A stretch of 41,124 nucleotides of DNA from Candidatus Uhrbacteria bacterium (GTDB lineage: Bacteria; Patescibacteriota; Patescibacteriia; UBA9934), in assembly GCA_903848275.1 (NCBI GenBank), contig CAINGB010000006.1:1-41124 (forward strand). Direction: 5' to 3'. Positions 7,058 to 14,154 of this stretch are shown here, one piece after another. Each line of letters starts with the position of its first letter. Position 1 is the stretch's first letter. The notes under the pieces were generated by a model. That model was not told where the DNA came from, did not search any database, and worked only from the letters and a program-made list of their open reading frames with translations. The translations under genes and the position numbers were made by a program.

Positions 7058-7082
7058 GATTCTCCGTGGAGTCACCAAAAAA
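7057..7082 (+). repeat. Duplicated 3' end of tRNA-Glu
   Basis: 26 nt identical to 6872-6897: part of the T arm, the acceptor 3' strand, CCA and six A residues. The rest of a tRNA is missing. The spacing between copies is 185 bp. This is the pattern left when an element integrates into the 3' end of a tRNA gene, but no integrase is present. Confidence 0.85.
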
Positions 7083-7108
7083 TACCAGGCCTCGGCTTGG
7101 TATTTTTT
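7077..7108 (+). terminator. Terminator after the tRNA fragment
   Basis: AAAAAATACCA pairs with TGGTATTTTTT around a short GC-rich hairpin. It overlaps the end of the duplicated tRNA 3' segment. Confidence 0.8.
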
Positions 7109-7133
7109 GTTGAGATGTAGATTGTTTTGTTGG

Positions 7134-7487
7134 TTAACAAGTTGCTAGCTGATTTTCAATTTTCAAGACGCGGTGATCGAGACTGGTAATTTGTGGGAGG
7201 ATTGACTGGTCGAGGATTTCGCCAATGTCGGTGACGATTTCTACGCGCATTTTCTGCATGTTAGAGTAGATGTCCAGCCGCATTTGCTGCATATCTCGTC
7301 TCAGTTGATTTTCTAGAGCCTTGTTGGCTGAGTAGATCTCATCACGTATTTCGCGCTTGAGCATGTGATTGTTTTGCTCAAGGAGATCTTGAACGACTTC
7401 TTTGATCATGCCAGGTAATGTTTCTTTGAGTGCAGAAATGCTGTTGTTAACAATGGTGGCGAATACCACCTGATCGTTTTTGGTCAT
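7134..7487 (-). CDS. Small coiled-coil protein
   Basis: A 117-aa hydrophilic protein with a long continuous heptad pattern from about residue 20 to 110 (LPGMIKEVVQDLLEQNNHML, then QLRRDMQQMRLDIYSNMQKM). No signal peptide or membrane segment. Similar small coiled-coil ORFs are common in Patescibacteria, but I cannot assign a family. It is transcribed divergently from the antiporter gene at 7574, with an 86-nt intergenic region. No SD is seen before the ATG at 7487. Confidence 0.72.
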   Translation of the reverse strand: MTKNDQVVFATIVNNSISALKETLPGMIKEVVQDLLEQNNHMLKREIRDEIYSANKALENQLRRDMQQMRLDIYSNMQKMRVEIVTDIGEILDQSILPQITSLDHRVLKIENQLATC

Positions 7488-7546
7488 AAGAGAAACGAAA
7501 AATAATAAGGTGGGGAGTTAGGGAGTACATTCAGTTTAACATATGC

Positions 7547-7571
7547 TATAATCTCCTCATAGTAGAGGAGG
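7547..7571 (+). promoter_or_regulatory. -10 box and SD of the antiporter gene
   Basis: Extended -10 TGC-TATAAT (7547-7552) and a strong AGAGGAGG SD (7564-7571). Two ATG codons follow at 7574 and 7577; the SD spacing of 5 nt favours the second. Confidence 0.65.
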
Positions 7572-7573
7572 CT

Positions 7574-9232
7574 ATGATGGAATATTTGTTTGTGGAGGTT
7601 GGCGTGGTGATGGTCATTGCGGGAGTGCTCGCAATTTTAGCGTATAAACTAAAGCAACCGCTCATCATCGCTTACATTTTAACGGGCGTGTTGGTGGGGC
7701 CGGGAGTGATGAACTTAGTGCAGTCAACGGATGTGCTTGGCGGGTTGTCGCAGTTTGGGATTGCGTTGTTACTTTTTATCGTTGGTTTGAATTTAAATTG
7801 GCGGAGTATTCGCGACGTCGGGCCGGTCGTGTTGATTGGCGGTATCGCGCAGGTGATTTGTACTTCGGCGATTGGTTATGGTATTGCTAGTTTGTTGAAA
7901 TTTGATAGTTTGACGAGTCTGTTCCTGGGCTTGGCGTTCTCTTTCTCGTCGACGATTATCATTGTTAAATTGTTGTCGGATAAAGACGATTTAGACCGAC
8001 TTTACGGCCGAATTAGCGTGGGCATGTTGATTGTGCAGGATATGTTGGCGATGTTCTTGCTGCTGATTTTGGGCGCTTGGCACGGTGGGGGATCTGTTAC
8101 ACAGATCGTGACGACGTCACTTGGCAAGGGTGTGCTCGTTATTTTCGCCTTGTTTCTATTGTCGAAAACTGTTTTGCCGATTTTGTTTAAGTTCGTGGCG
8201 CGATCGCAGGAATTGTTGTTCCTCGTCGCTCTTGGCTGGTGCTTTGCAGTGGCGTCGACCTTACTGGGCCTAGGTTTTAGCATTGAAATTGGGGCGTTGT
8301 TGGCCGGTATTAGTTTGGCGGCCAGCGGGTTCCAGCATGAGATTGAGGCGAAGATTCGGACGCTGCGCGACTTCTTTCTTATCATCTTTTTTATTGTTCT
8401 TGGTACGGGGTTGACGCTCGGCAACTTGCAGACGTTGCTTGTGCCAGCAATTGTGATCAGTTTGTATGTGCTGATTGGTAACCCGCTGATCGCTTGGCTT
8501 TTGATGCGTTTTCTCGGCTATCATCCCCGTAGTGCCTGGTTGACGGGGACAACTATGGCGCAGATTAGTGAATTTTCGTTCATCTTGTTGACGGCTGGAA
8601 TTGCGGCAGGATTAGTGGCTGAGAATGCGATTGCGCTCGCCACCATCGTCGCTATGATTACAATTACACTGTCGTCCTACCTAATCAATTATAACGAGCA
8701 GATTTACGAAAAACTGGCGTTTATTTTTGAGCGATTTGGTTTAGGTAAACATACAGAAGGACATCGGGCTGAGGTGGCGGATTACATCCTGTTTGGTTAC
8801 AATCGCATGGGCAAACGTTTGTGGCCACAATTGAAGAAGTTGGATAGTGACACGCTGGTTGTCGACTATAATCCGATGATTATCGAAGAACTTGCCAAAG
8901 TGGGCATTCCGGCTATGTATGGCGACGCTGGAAGCGATGATTTGCTGCATTTTATTGGAGCGGCTAAGGCGAAGCTGATTATTTCCACAATTTCGGATAT
9001 CACGGTGACTATAGATTTGCTTGATTATTTGCGGGCTCATCATGCTAAAGGGACGATTATCGTGACGGCCAGGAATGCGGGGGAGGCGGCGAAGTGCTAT
9101 GCGCTCGGGGCGACGTATGCGGTGATTCCTAGTATCCTCGGCGGTGAACATTTGGGACAATATTTGAAAGAGAAGAAAGCGACAAAGGGAGGTTGGCAGA
9201 AGTTGGCAAAGCAACAATTACATCATAACTAA
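7574..9232 (+). CDS. CPA2-family cation:proton antiporter with TrkA-N domain
   Basis: A 552-aa inner-membrane protein of the KefB/KefC-like CPA2 family. The first ~385 residues hold about 12 hydrophobic segments (for example LLFIVGLNLNW and FLGLAFSFSSTIIIVKLL, typical of the Na_H_Exchanger fold). Residues ~400-525 form a cytoplasmic TrkA-N/RCK nucleotide-binding domain with a degenerate glycine motif GYNRMG and the following VVDYNP and YGDAGS elements. Such proteins exchange K+ or Na+ for H+ and are gated by nucleotide or redox ligands; the ion cannot be read from sequence. It is one of the few housekeeping-type genes here with a clear SD. The real start may be the second ATG, 7577. Confidence 0.9.
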   Translation: MMEYLFVEVGVVMVIAGVLAILAYKLKQPLIIAYILTGVLVGPGVMNLVQSTDVLGGLSQFGIALLLFIVGLNLNWRSIRDVGPVVLIGGIAQVICTSAIGYGIASLLKFDSLTSLFLGLAFSFSSTIIIVKLLSDKDDLDRLYGRISVGMLIVQDMLAMFLLLILGAWHGGGSVTQIVTTSLGKGVLVIFALFLLSKTVLPILFKFVARSQELLFLVALGWCFAVASTLLGLGFSIEIGALLAGISLAASGFQHEIEAKIRTLRDFFLIIFFIVLGTGLTLGNLQTLLVPAIVISLYVLIGNPLIAWLLMRFLGYHPRSAWLTGTTMAQISEFSFILLTAGIAAGLVAENAIALATIVAMITITLSSYLINYNEQIYEKLAFIFERFGLGKHTEGHRAEVADYILFGYNRMGKRLWPQLKKLDSDTLVVDYNPMIIEELAKVGIPAMYGDAGSDDLLHFIGAAKAKLIISTISDITVTIDLLDYLRAHHAKGTIIVTARNAGEAAKCYALGATYAVIPSILGGEHLGQYLKEKKATKGGWQKLAKQQLHHN

Positions 9233-9233
9233 T

Positions 9234-9566
9234 ATGGAAATGCGTGTTGAACAATATCCAAATTACGGCCGACCAACTATTGATTTGCGTAAGCAGGAGG
9301 TAAAGGGTTGGAAGGAAGGGCAAGGAGCTGAGGATGAACCTCGACGAGAAGCTGAGTCTAATAGAGGAGCAGCCGAAGCTCGACAAAAAGAGTTGAGAGT
9401 ATTCGAGCAACAATCTGAAATATCTGGTCTGGAAGGACGGGCGGAGGGTCTGCGTCGACGTTTAGAGATTTATCAGCGCGATCAAGCTGATAGGCATTTA
9501 ACAGAGCATACCGAGGATGAGTTGAAGTCTGTGGAAGAACGACTTAATAGGCAAAAAGCGGCCTAA
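9234..9566 (+). CDS. Small charged helical protein
   Basis: A 110-aa protein with very high Glu, Arg, Gln and Lys content and a heptad pattern over residues ~30-108. No membrane segment. The ATG lies one base after the antiporter stop, so it is probably translated from the same mRNA. Composition is like the other coiled-coil proteins here (2060-3969, 7134-7487), but no clear homology was seen. Function unknown. Confidence 0.6.
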   Translation: MEMRVEQYPNYGRPTIDLRKQEVKGWKEGQGAEDEPRREAESNRGAAEARQKELRVFEQQSEISGLEGRAEGLRRRLEIYQRDQADRHLTEHTEDELKSVEERLNRQKAA

Positions 9567-9574
9567 GATTGCAC

Positions 9575-9603
9575 TTGACGCAATATAATTAGCACTCTAT
9601 ACT
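9575..9603 (+). promoter_or_regulatory. Promoter of the hrcA heat-shock operon
   Basis: -35 TTGACG (9575-9580), 17-nt spacer, -10 TATACT (9598-9603). The -10 begins in the CIRCE spacer, so HrcA bound there would block RNA polymerase. Confidence 0.88.
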
Positions 9604-9615
9604 ACTGAGTGCTAA
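9589..9615 (+). promoter_or_regulatory. CIRCE operator (HrcA-binding site)
   Basis: A perfect consensus inverted repeat: TTAGCACTC, nine bases, GAGTGCTAA. It lies over the promoter of hrcA and predicts autoregulation of the hrcA-grpE-dnaK genes. Confidence 0.96.
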
Positions 9616-9629
9616 TTACTTTTGGGCTT

Positions 9630-10340
9630 ATGTTGAACGACCGACAAGCCAATATTTTACGAGCCGTAGTGGAGGAATACATCCGCACGGCGGAACCGGT
9701 AGCCAGCAAGATGATTGCGGATACTCACTTGCCGAGCGTGTCGCCGGCTACAGTGCGCAACGACTTAATGGCGCTGACTGAGGCGTTGTTCCTGCTCCAG
9801 CCACATACGTCGGCGGGGCGTGTACCAACGGAAGCTGCTTACCGCTATTACCTGGACCATTTCATGAAGGTCGAGCGGGCAGACAGAATCGCGGCCGAGT
9901 TGAAAGTCGCTGTTGGTGAAGCGTCGACGAGTGAGGAGGTGTTACGAGCTGTCAGTAAAGCGTTATCCATGATGAGCGGAGAGACGGCTTTTGTGGCGAG
10001 TGATAATCACGCCACGCAGTACACGGGGTTGTCCAACTTGATGCGTAAGCCGGAGTTCGAAGTCGCTGGTCACCGCGAAGAGATTGCTGACGCGATTGAT
10101 CGGGTTGATAACGCGGTCGACGACTTGCTCAAGCTGGCACAAGAAGATGTGCGGGTGTGGCTCGGGAGTGAGAGTCCGATTAGTGCAGAGATGGCGACAG
10201 TGGTAGTGCGAGTGAGGTTGCCTGATGGCAGCGTAGGACTGCTCGGACTGCTGGGACCTTTAAGGATGAAATATGGACGTAACATTGGGCTACTACAAGA
10301 AGTAAAGAAAATGCTTGATAGTAATTTTGAAGAAGTATGA
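9630..10340 (+). CDS. hrcA: Heat-inducible transcription repressor HrcA, short form
   Basis: A 236-aa repressor that binds CIRCE and shuts off chaperone genes when GroE/DnaK capacity is adequate. The N-terminal winged helix is clear (MLNDRQANILRAVVEEYI, then SPATVRNDLMAL and TSAGRVPTEAAYRYYLD). The C-terminal part is short: typical HrcA is about 340 aa, so much of the inserted dimerisation region is missing. I chose the ATG at 9630, since an upstream GTG at 9609 lies inside the CIRCE palindrome and ahead of any usable leader. With the -10 at 9598-9603 the leader is about 20 nt and has no SD. The stop overlaps grpE (ATGA). Confidence 0.9.
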   Translation: MLNDRQANILRAVVEEYIRTAEPVASKMIADTHLPSVSPATVRNDLMALTEALFLLQPHTSAGRVPTEAAYRYYLDHFMKVERADRIAAELKVAVGEASTSEEVLRAVSKALSMMSGETAFVASDNHATQYTGLSNLMRKPEFEVAGHREEIADAIDRVDNAVDDLLKLAQEDVRVWLGSESPISAEMATVVVRVRLPDGSVGLLGLLGPLRMKYGRNIGLLQEVKKMLDSNFEEV

Positions 10341-10903
10341 CCGATTCACAGCTCGACGAAGAGATTGTAAATGATGAGGGCGTGCAAGGAGCCTCGAAGG
10401 AGGGAATGGGCGGCACTGATGCCTCAATAGGCGCCCGCCATGACGAGCCGAGTCTCGTCGAACAGAATGCCGAATATCTCGCCGGTTGGAAACGAGCCCT
10501 CGCCGACTACGAGAATTTGCAGAAAAGAAACTCGGAAGCACGAGATGATGACCGTCGACGTGTTCGCATCAATATGGCGCAGGAATTGCTGCCAGTCGTC
10601 GACAACTTTGACCAAGCGATCAAGTTTGCACCAACTGAAGTGCCGGATAATTTGAAGAGCTGGTTTGCTGGTATTCAGCATATCGCTAGGCAGTTCGAGG
10701 AGGTTCTCAAGAGTCTCGGCGTCGAACCAATTAAAGCCGTCGGTGAGCAGTTTAACCCGAACGTGCATGAGTCTGGTGGGAGTAAGTTCGACGAGGCTCG
10801 ACCAGAACACGAGGTCGTCGAAGAGCTGATCAAGGGTTGGAAACTCGGCGAGATTGTACTGAGGCCATCGAAAGTTATCGTCAATGAAAAACCAACGAGT
10901 TAA
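10337..10903 (+). CDS. grpE: Nucleotide exchange factor GrpE
   Basis: A 188-aa cochaperone that releases ADP from DnaK. The long N-terminal helix precedes the family core LLPVVDNFDQAIKFA (around residue 80), and the C-terminal beta domain shows FNPNVHES and GWKLGEIVLRPSKVIVNEK. The start overlaps the hrcA stop by 4 nt, so translation is coupled. The first ~40 residues are low-complexity and acidic. Confidence 0.93.
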   Translation: MTDSQLDEEIVNDEGVQGASKEGMGGTDASIGARHDEPSLVEQNAEYLAGWKRALADYENLQKRNSEARDDDRRRVRINMAQELLPVVDNFDQAIKFAPTEVPDNLKSWFAGIQHIARQFEEVLKSLGVEPIKAVGEQFNPNVHESGGSKFDEARPEHEVVEELIKGWKLGEIVLRPSKVIVNEKPTS

Positions 10904-10909
10904 CTACAG

Positions 10910-10933
10910 ACTACCAACTACTAACTACCAACT
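10910..10933 (+). repeat. 24-nt leader repeat before dnaK
   Basis: ACTACCAACTACTAACTACC followed by AACT: a G-free, A/C/T-only sequence identical to 14117-14140 in front of dnaJ. It lies between the grpE stop and the dnaK start. Confidence 0.85.
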
Positions 10934-10946
10934 TTAAAAATATTGT

Positions 10947-12836
10947 ATGAGCAAGATTCTCGGTATCGACTTAGGAACTACGAACAGCTGCATGGCCATT
11001 ATGGAAGGTGGTCAGCCAAAGGTGTTGGAGAATAAGGAGGGAATGCGCACGACGCCCAGCATTGTGGCTGTCGCGAAGAATGGGGAGAGATTGGTTGGTA
11101 TGCCAGCTAAGCGTCAGGCCGTGACGAACCCGAAGAATACGCTTTACTCGATTAAGCGTTTGATTGGTCGTCGTTTTGGCGATGAAGAAGTGCAGCGCGA
11201 TATTAAGTTGATGCCGTACTCCATTGTGAAGAAGGGCGAAGGCGTGGCTGTGACGCTCGGTGAGAAGGACATGACGCCGCAGGAAATCAGCGCCATGATT
11301 TTGGGCAAGATGAAGGCCGACGCTGAAGAGCGCACTGGTGAGACGATTACTGAAGCTGTTATCACTGTGCCAGCTTACTTTGACGACGCCCAACGCCAGG
11401 CTACTAAGGATGCTGGTGAGATTGCTGGTTTGAAAGTTCTTCGTATTATCAACGAACCAACAGCCGCGGCTTTGGCTTACGGGTTCGACAAGAAGGTCGG
11501 CCAAAAGATCATGGTTTACGATCTTGGTGGTGGTACGTTTGACGTTTCCGTGCTCGATATTAGCGAAGGCACAGTGGAGGTTTTGGCGACCAATGGTGAC
11601 ACGCACTTGGGTGGTGATGACTTCGACTTGGTGATCATGAAGTACATTCTCGAGGAGTTCAAAAAGCTGGAGGGTGTTGATCTCTCTGGCGATGCTTTGG
11701 CCATGCAGCGTATTAAGGATGCGGCTGAACGCGCTAAGATTGAGCTTTCCACAGCACAAGAAACTGAGGTCAACCAACCATTCATTACCTCGAGCAATGA
11801 AGGTCCAAAGCACTTGGTGCTCAAGATTTCTCGTTCTAAGCTGGAAGACTTGGTGTCCGGTTTGGTGGAGCAGACTTTTGGCCCAGTGCGTAAGGCGCTT
11901 GAAGATAGCAAGATGGACAAAGGTGCCATTGCCGAGATTGTCATGGTCGGTGGTATGACCCGCATGCCACTGGTGCTTAAGAAGGTCGAAGATTTCTTTG
12001 GCAAGAAGCCAAACGTCAGCGTCAACCCGGATGAGGTCGTCGCCGTTGGGGCGGCTGTGCAAGCTGGTGTGTTGCAAGGTGACGTGAAGGATGTGTTGTT
12101 GCTCGATGTCGCCCCACTTTCTCTTGGTATTGAAACTATGGGCAGCGTGATGACCAAGTTGATCGAAAGGAATACGACGATTCCTACAAGCAAGAGTCAG
12201 ATTTTCTCGACCGCCGCCGACAATCAGCCAGCGGTAACGATTCGCGTGGCTCAAGGTGAACGCCCAATGTTCGGCGACAACAAGTTGCTCGGCCAGTTTG
12301 ACCTCTCCGGTATTCCACCGGCACCTCGTGGTACGCCACAGATTGAAGTTAAGTTTGACGTCGACGCTAACGGCATTTTGCACGTTTCCGCTACGGACAA
12401 GGGCACGAACAAGAGTCAGAACATTACGATTACTTCCAGCTCTGGTTTGAGTAAAGATGAGATTGCTAAGATGACGGCGGACGCTGAGAGTCACGCGGAG
12501 GAAGATAAGAAGAAGCAGGAACTTATTGAGACCCGCAACTTGGCCGACAGCATGATGTACACGGTGGAAAAGATGTTAGCGGATAATAAAGATAAGGTCA
12601 GCGAGGAAGATAAGAAAATTTTGGAAGAAAAGATGACAGCGGTGAAGGCTGTTAAAGAAGGCGAGGATATTGAGGCTATCAAGACGGCGGCGGATGCTTT
12701 GACGACCGAAGCTCAGCGCGTAGGGGCAGCTTTCTACAAACCAGCGGATGGTGGTGCTGCGCCAGAAGCTGCAGCAGAATCCGCCGAAGCTAAGCCAGAG
12801 GAGCCGAAGGATGCCGAGTTCACGGACAAGCAATAG
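10947..12836 (+). CDS. dnaK: Chaperone DnaK (Hsp70)
   Basis: A 629-aa ATP-dependent Hsp70 with all main motifs: GIDLGTTNS at residues 6-14, the [15 protein letters not shown] segment, the phosphate-2 loop [11 protein letters not shown], and the substrate-binding domain ([11 protein letters not shown], then [18 protein letters not shown]). The helical lid ends in the acidic Ala/Pro/Glu-rich tail usual for bacterial DnaK. It works with GrpE and DnaJ encoded in the same locus. No SD precedes the ATG; the upstream 40 nt are unstructured and hold the 24-nt repeat. A palindromic element overlaps the stop codon. Confidence 0.97.
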   Translation: MSKILGIDLGTTNSCMAIMEGGQPKVLENKEGMRTTPSIVAVAKNGERLVGMPAKRQAVTNPKNTLYSIKRLIGRRFGDEEVQRDIKLMPYSIVKKGEGVAVTLGEKDMTPQEISAMILGKMKADAEERTGETITEAVITVPAYFDDAQRQATKDAGEIAGLKVLRIINEPTAAALAYGFDKKVGQKIMVYDLGGGTFDVSVLDISEGTVEVLATNGDTHLGGDDFDLVIMKYILEEFKKLEGVDLSGDALAMQRIKDAAERAKIELSTAQETEVNQPFITSSNEGPKHLVLKISRSKLEDLVSGLVEQTFGPVRKALEDSKMDKGAIAEIVMVGGMTRMPLVLKKVEDFFGKKPNVSVNPDEVVAVGAAVQAGVLQGDVKDVLLLDVAPLSLGIETMGSVMTKLIERNTTIPTSKSQIFSTAADNQPAVTIRVAQGERPMFGDNKLLGQFDLSGIPPAPRGTPQIEVKFDVDANGILHVSATDKGTNKSQNITITSSSGLSKDEIAKMTADAESHAEEDKKKQELIETRNLADSMMYTVEKMLADNKDKVSEEDKKILEEKMTAVKAVKEGEDIEAIKTAADALTTEAQRVGAAFYKPADGGAAPEAAAESAEAKPEEPKDAEFTDKQ

Positions 12837-12856
12837 GCGGGGTCACCGTCCCCCGC
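12832..12856 (+). repeat. 25-nt palindromic element, copy 1
   Basis: A hairpin element (GCGGGG/CCCCGC arms around TCACCGTC) that overlaps the dnaK stop. The exact reverse complement occurs at 21581-21605 and a copy with one mismatch at 21710-21734, both inside dnaX. Confidence 0.88.
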
Positions 12857-12880
12857 TATAAATCTCCATAAATTAAATAC

Positions 12881-13267
12881 ATGAACCCTCTAAAAGAATA
12901 TGCGTTGCTCTGTGAGTTCCTGACCCAGTCGACTAATGGGCTCTACACTTATGCTCATGTATTCGATCGAACGAATACGGTTGGCGAAGGGCCGATTACG
13001 CTCAATGGCTTCTTGGCTGTTAGATTGCGTGATGTGCCGGTGGATGCTAACTTGGAGATTTATATTACAGATGAGAATAATGTTCTCGTCGACAAGGGAA
13101 GTGTGTTTAAGCAGGCGGTGAAGGGGCCGCAAGTCCACATAATTGCCAAGATGCATGGGCTGACGGTGACCAAGCCGGGCGAGTATCGCTTTGCTGCTCG
13201 AATTGACGGTGGCGAACCAATGGCCCTGTGTACTTGGGTGGCGGAGAGAAAAGTAGAAGTAAAATAA
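12881..13267 (+). CDS. Conserved hypothetical protein, DUF6941-like
   Basis: A 128-aa all-beta-looking protein. The start EYALLCEFLTQSTNGLYTYA followed by a conserved VFDR, and the end pattern PGEYRFAARIDG, resemble the DUF6941 family as I recall it; this needs a profile search. No signal peptide or membrane segment. It lies 44 nt after dnaK with no SD, inside the chaperone locus, so it may be co-expressed with dnaK. Confidence 0.65.
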   Translation: MNPLKEYALLCEFLTQSTNGLYTYAHVFDRTNTVGEGPITLNGFLAVRLRDVPVDANLEIYITDENNVLVDKGSVFKQAVKGPQVHIIAKMHGLTVTKPGEYRFAARIDGGEPMALCTWVAERKVEVK

Positions 13268-13271
13268 ATCC

Positions 13272-13386
13272 TGATGGGTTAAGTAGTTTCTCACTGCGCG
13301 CCGTCAACCGCACCAGCCGTCTCACCTCGTATGACTCGGGCGCTGGCGCAGGGCCGGTGCTCGCTCGGCACTGCTTAACCACATCA
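13272..13386 (-). other. Structured intergenic element A
   Basis: The core at 13302-13356 aligns without gaps to 39221-39275 (47 of 55 identical). Its 8-bp stem (positions 9-16 with 41-48 of the core) shows two compensatory changes between copies, and the loop TCACCTCGTATGACTCGGG is identical in both. Outer arms TGATGGGTTAAGTAG (13272-13286) and CTGCTTAACCACATCA (13371-13386) pair with one bulge and one mismatch or wobble. The A11-C46 mismatch in the stem becomes U-G if read from the minus strand, so I give the minus strand, with low certainty. Confidence 0.75.
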
Positions 13387-13407
13387 TGATTTAATAAGAA
13401 AAAAAGT

Positions 13408-13578
13408 ATGATCAATACCCAAACGCCGAATAAGCAACCGTGGGTAATCCGTGGGTTACTGGGAGTCGCTTCGTTTACGATGTGGCTGTTGTCGTTCCGG
13501 TTTATAAGGCGTTGGGTGACGGGCAAAATTGATGTGAAGAGGGGGAAGAATGTGGTAGAGGGTAAGATTGTTGAGTAG
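13408..13578 (+). CDS. Very small single-pass membrane protein
   Basis: A 56-aa ORF with one hydrophobic segment (GLLGVASFTMWLLSF, residues ~16-30) flanked by Arg residues, then a Lys-rich tail with VKRGKNVVEGKIVE. No SD; an A-rich run precedes the ATG, as in neighbouring genes. Position inside the dnaK-dnaJ interval and the clean membrane topology support a real gene, but I do not recognise it. Confidence 0.5.
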   Translation: MINTQTPNKQPWVIRGLLGVASFTMWLLSFRFIRRWVTGKIDVKRGKNVVEGKIVE

Positions 13579-13589
13579 TTACTGATACC

Positions 13590-13749
13590 GTCAGCGCGAG
13601 ACTCGGGTAGTCCTGCTCCTCGCTCAAGGCCTCAGCCCAGAAACTCCTTACAGAATGACTCGCTGGTAAAGAAAAGCCAATGCCGCGAGTCAAGAGTTTC
13701 TCGGGTCGGCCTCTCGACTCGTCGCAGAACCACCCTTGTCTTCGCTGAC
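13590..13749. other. Non-coding stretch with nested inverted repeats
   Basis: No convincing ORF. GTCAGCG (13590-13596) pairs with CGCTGAC (13743-13749). Inside, AGAAACTC (13639-13646) pairs with GAGTTTCT (13694-13701) and GACTCGC (13657-13663) with GCGAGTC (13685-13691), so the last two are nested and nearly contiguous. It fills most of the gap between two small genes. Confidence 0.6.
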
Positions 13750-13795
13750 TACTGCCGTGCGATCGCCATCCGTCACTCCGCCTAATATAAAAATT

Positions 13796-14131
13796 ATGAT
13801 CAAGACGTTTTGGAAGAAATTTGCCCTGGTGTACTTTGCCTACTTAATGGTGCAGATACTAGCGGTGCTGGTGTTTGTGGTCAGCAATTTTAACGTTGAG
13901 CATGCGATGAAGCCAGTTGTCTATGTATTGTTTGCACCAGCGATTATTGCAGGCGCTACGGTAGTTTTACCAATAGCAAATCGGTTTGGTAATTCTGCAA
14001 CCGAAGATGTACTGGTGTTATTGATTATTCTTGCTTTCTTCTTGAATGCTGCTGTTTACGCCTTTGCAATAATGGGATTACGAGCGTTGTGGTTAAGGTT
14101 TAAATCACGTCGAGCCACTACCAACTACTAA
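13796..14131 (+). CDS. Small multi-pass membrane protein
   Basis: A 111-aa protein with about three hydrophobic segments (VYFAYLMVQILAVLVFVV, then VLFAPAIIAGATVVLPI, then VLVLLIILAFFLNAAVYAF). The start at 13796 (MIKTFWKK) is preferred over an in-frame upstream ATG at 13736, which would add a non-hydrophobic extension from the structured non-coding stretch. The final codons (RATTNY) are encoded by the 24-nt repeat shared with the dnaK leader. No recognised family. Confidence 0.6.
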   Translation: MIKTFWKKFALVYFAYLMVQILAVLVFVVSNFNVEHAMKPVVYVLFAPAIIAGATVVLPIANRFGNSATEDVLVLLIILAFFLNAAVYAFAIMGLRALWLRFKSRRATTNY

Positions 14132-14140
14132 CTACCAACT
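14117..14140 (+). repeat. 24-nt leader repeat before dnaJ
   Basis: Identical to 10910-10933 before dnaK. Here it covers the last codons of the upstream gene and part of the dnaJ leader, ending 14 nt before the dnaJ ATG. Confidence 0.85.
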
Positions 14141-14154
14141 ACAAACTCGTACTT

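Noticed and set aside
10971-12494. Long minus-strand ORF opposite dnaK (507 codons).
   Set aside because: It mirrors dnaK codons in another frame, has no motif of its own, and lies wholly within a conserved gene.
13272-13386. Integron attC-like site: element A has GTTAAGT and GCTTAAC in its arms.
   Set aside because: In attC the order is RYYYAAC then GTTRRRY; here it is reversed. Element B lacks these boxes and no integrase is present.
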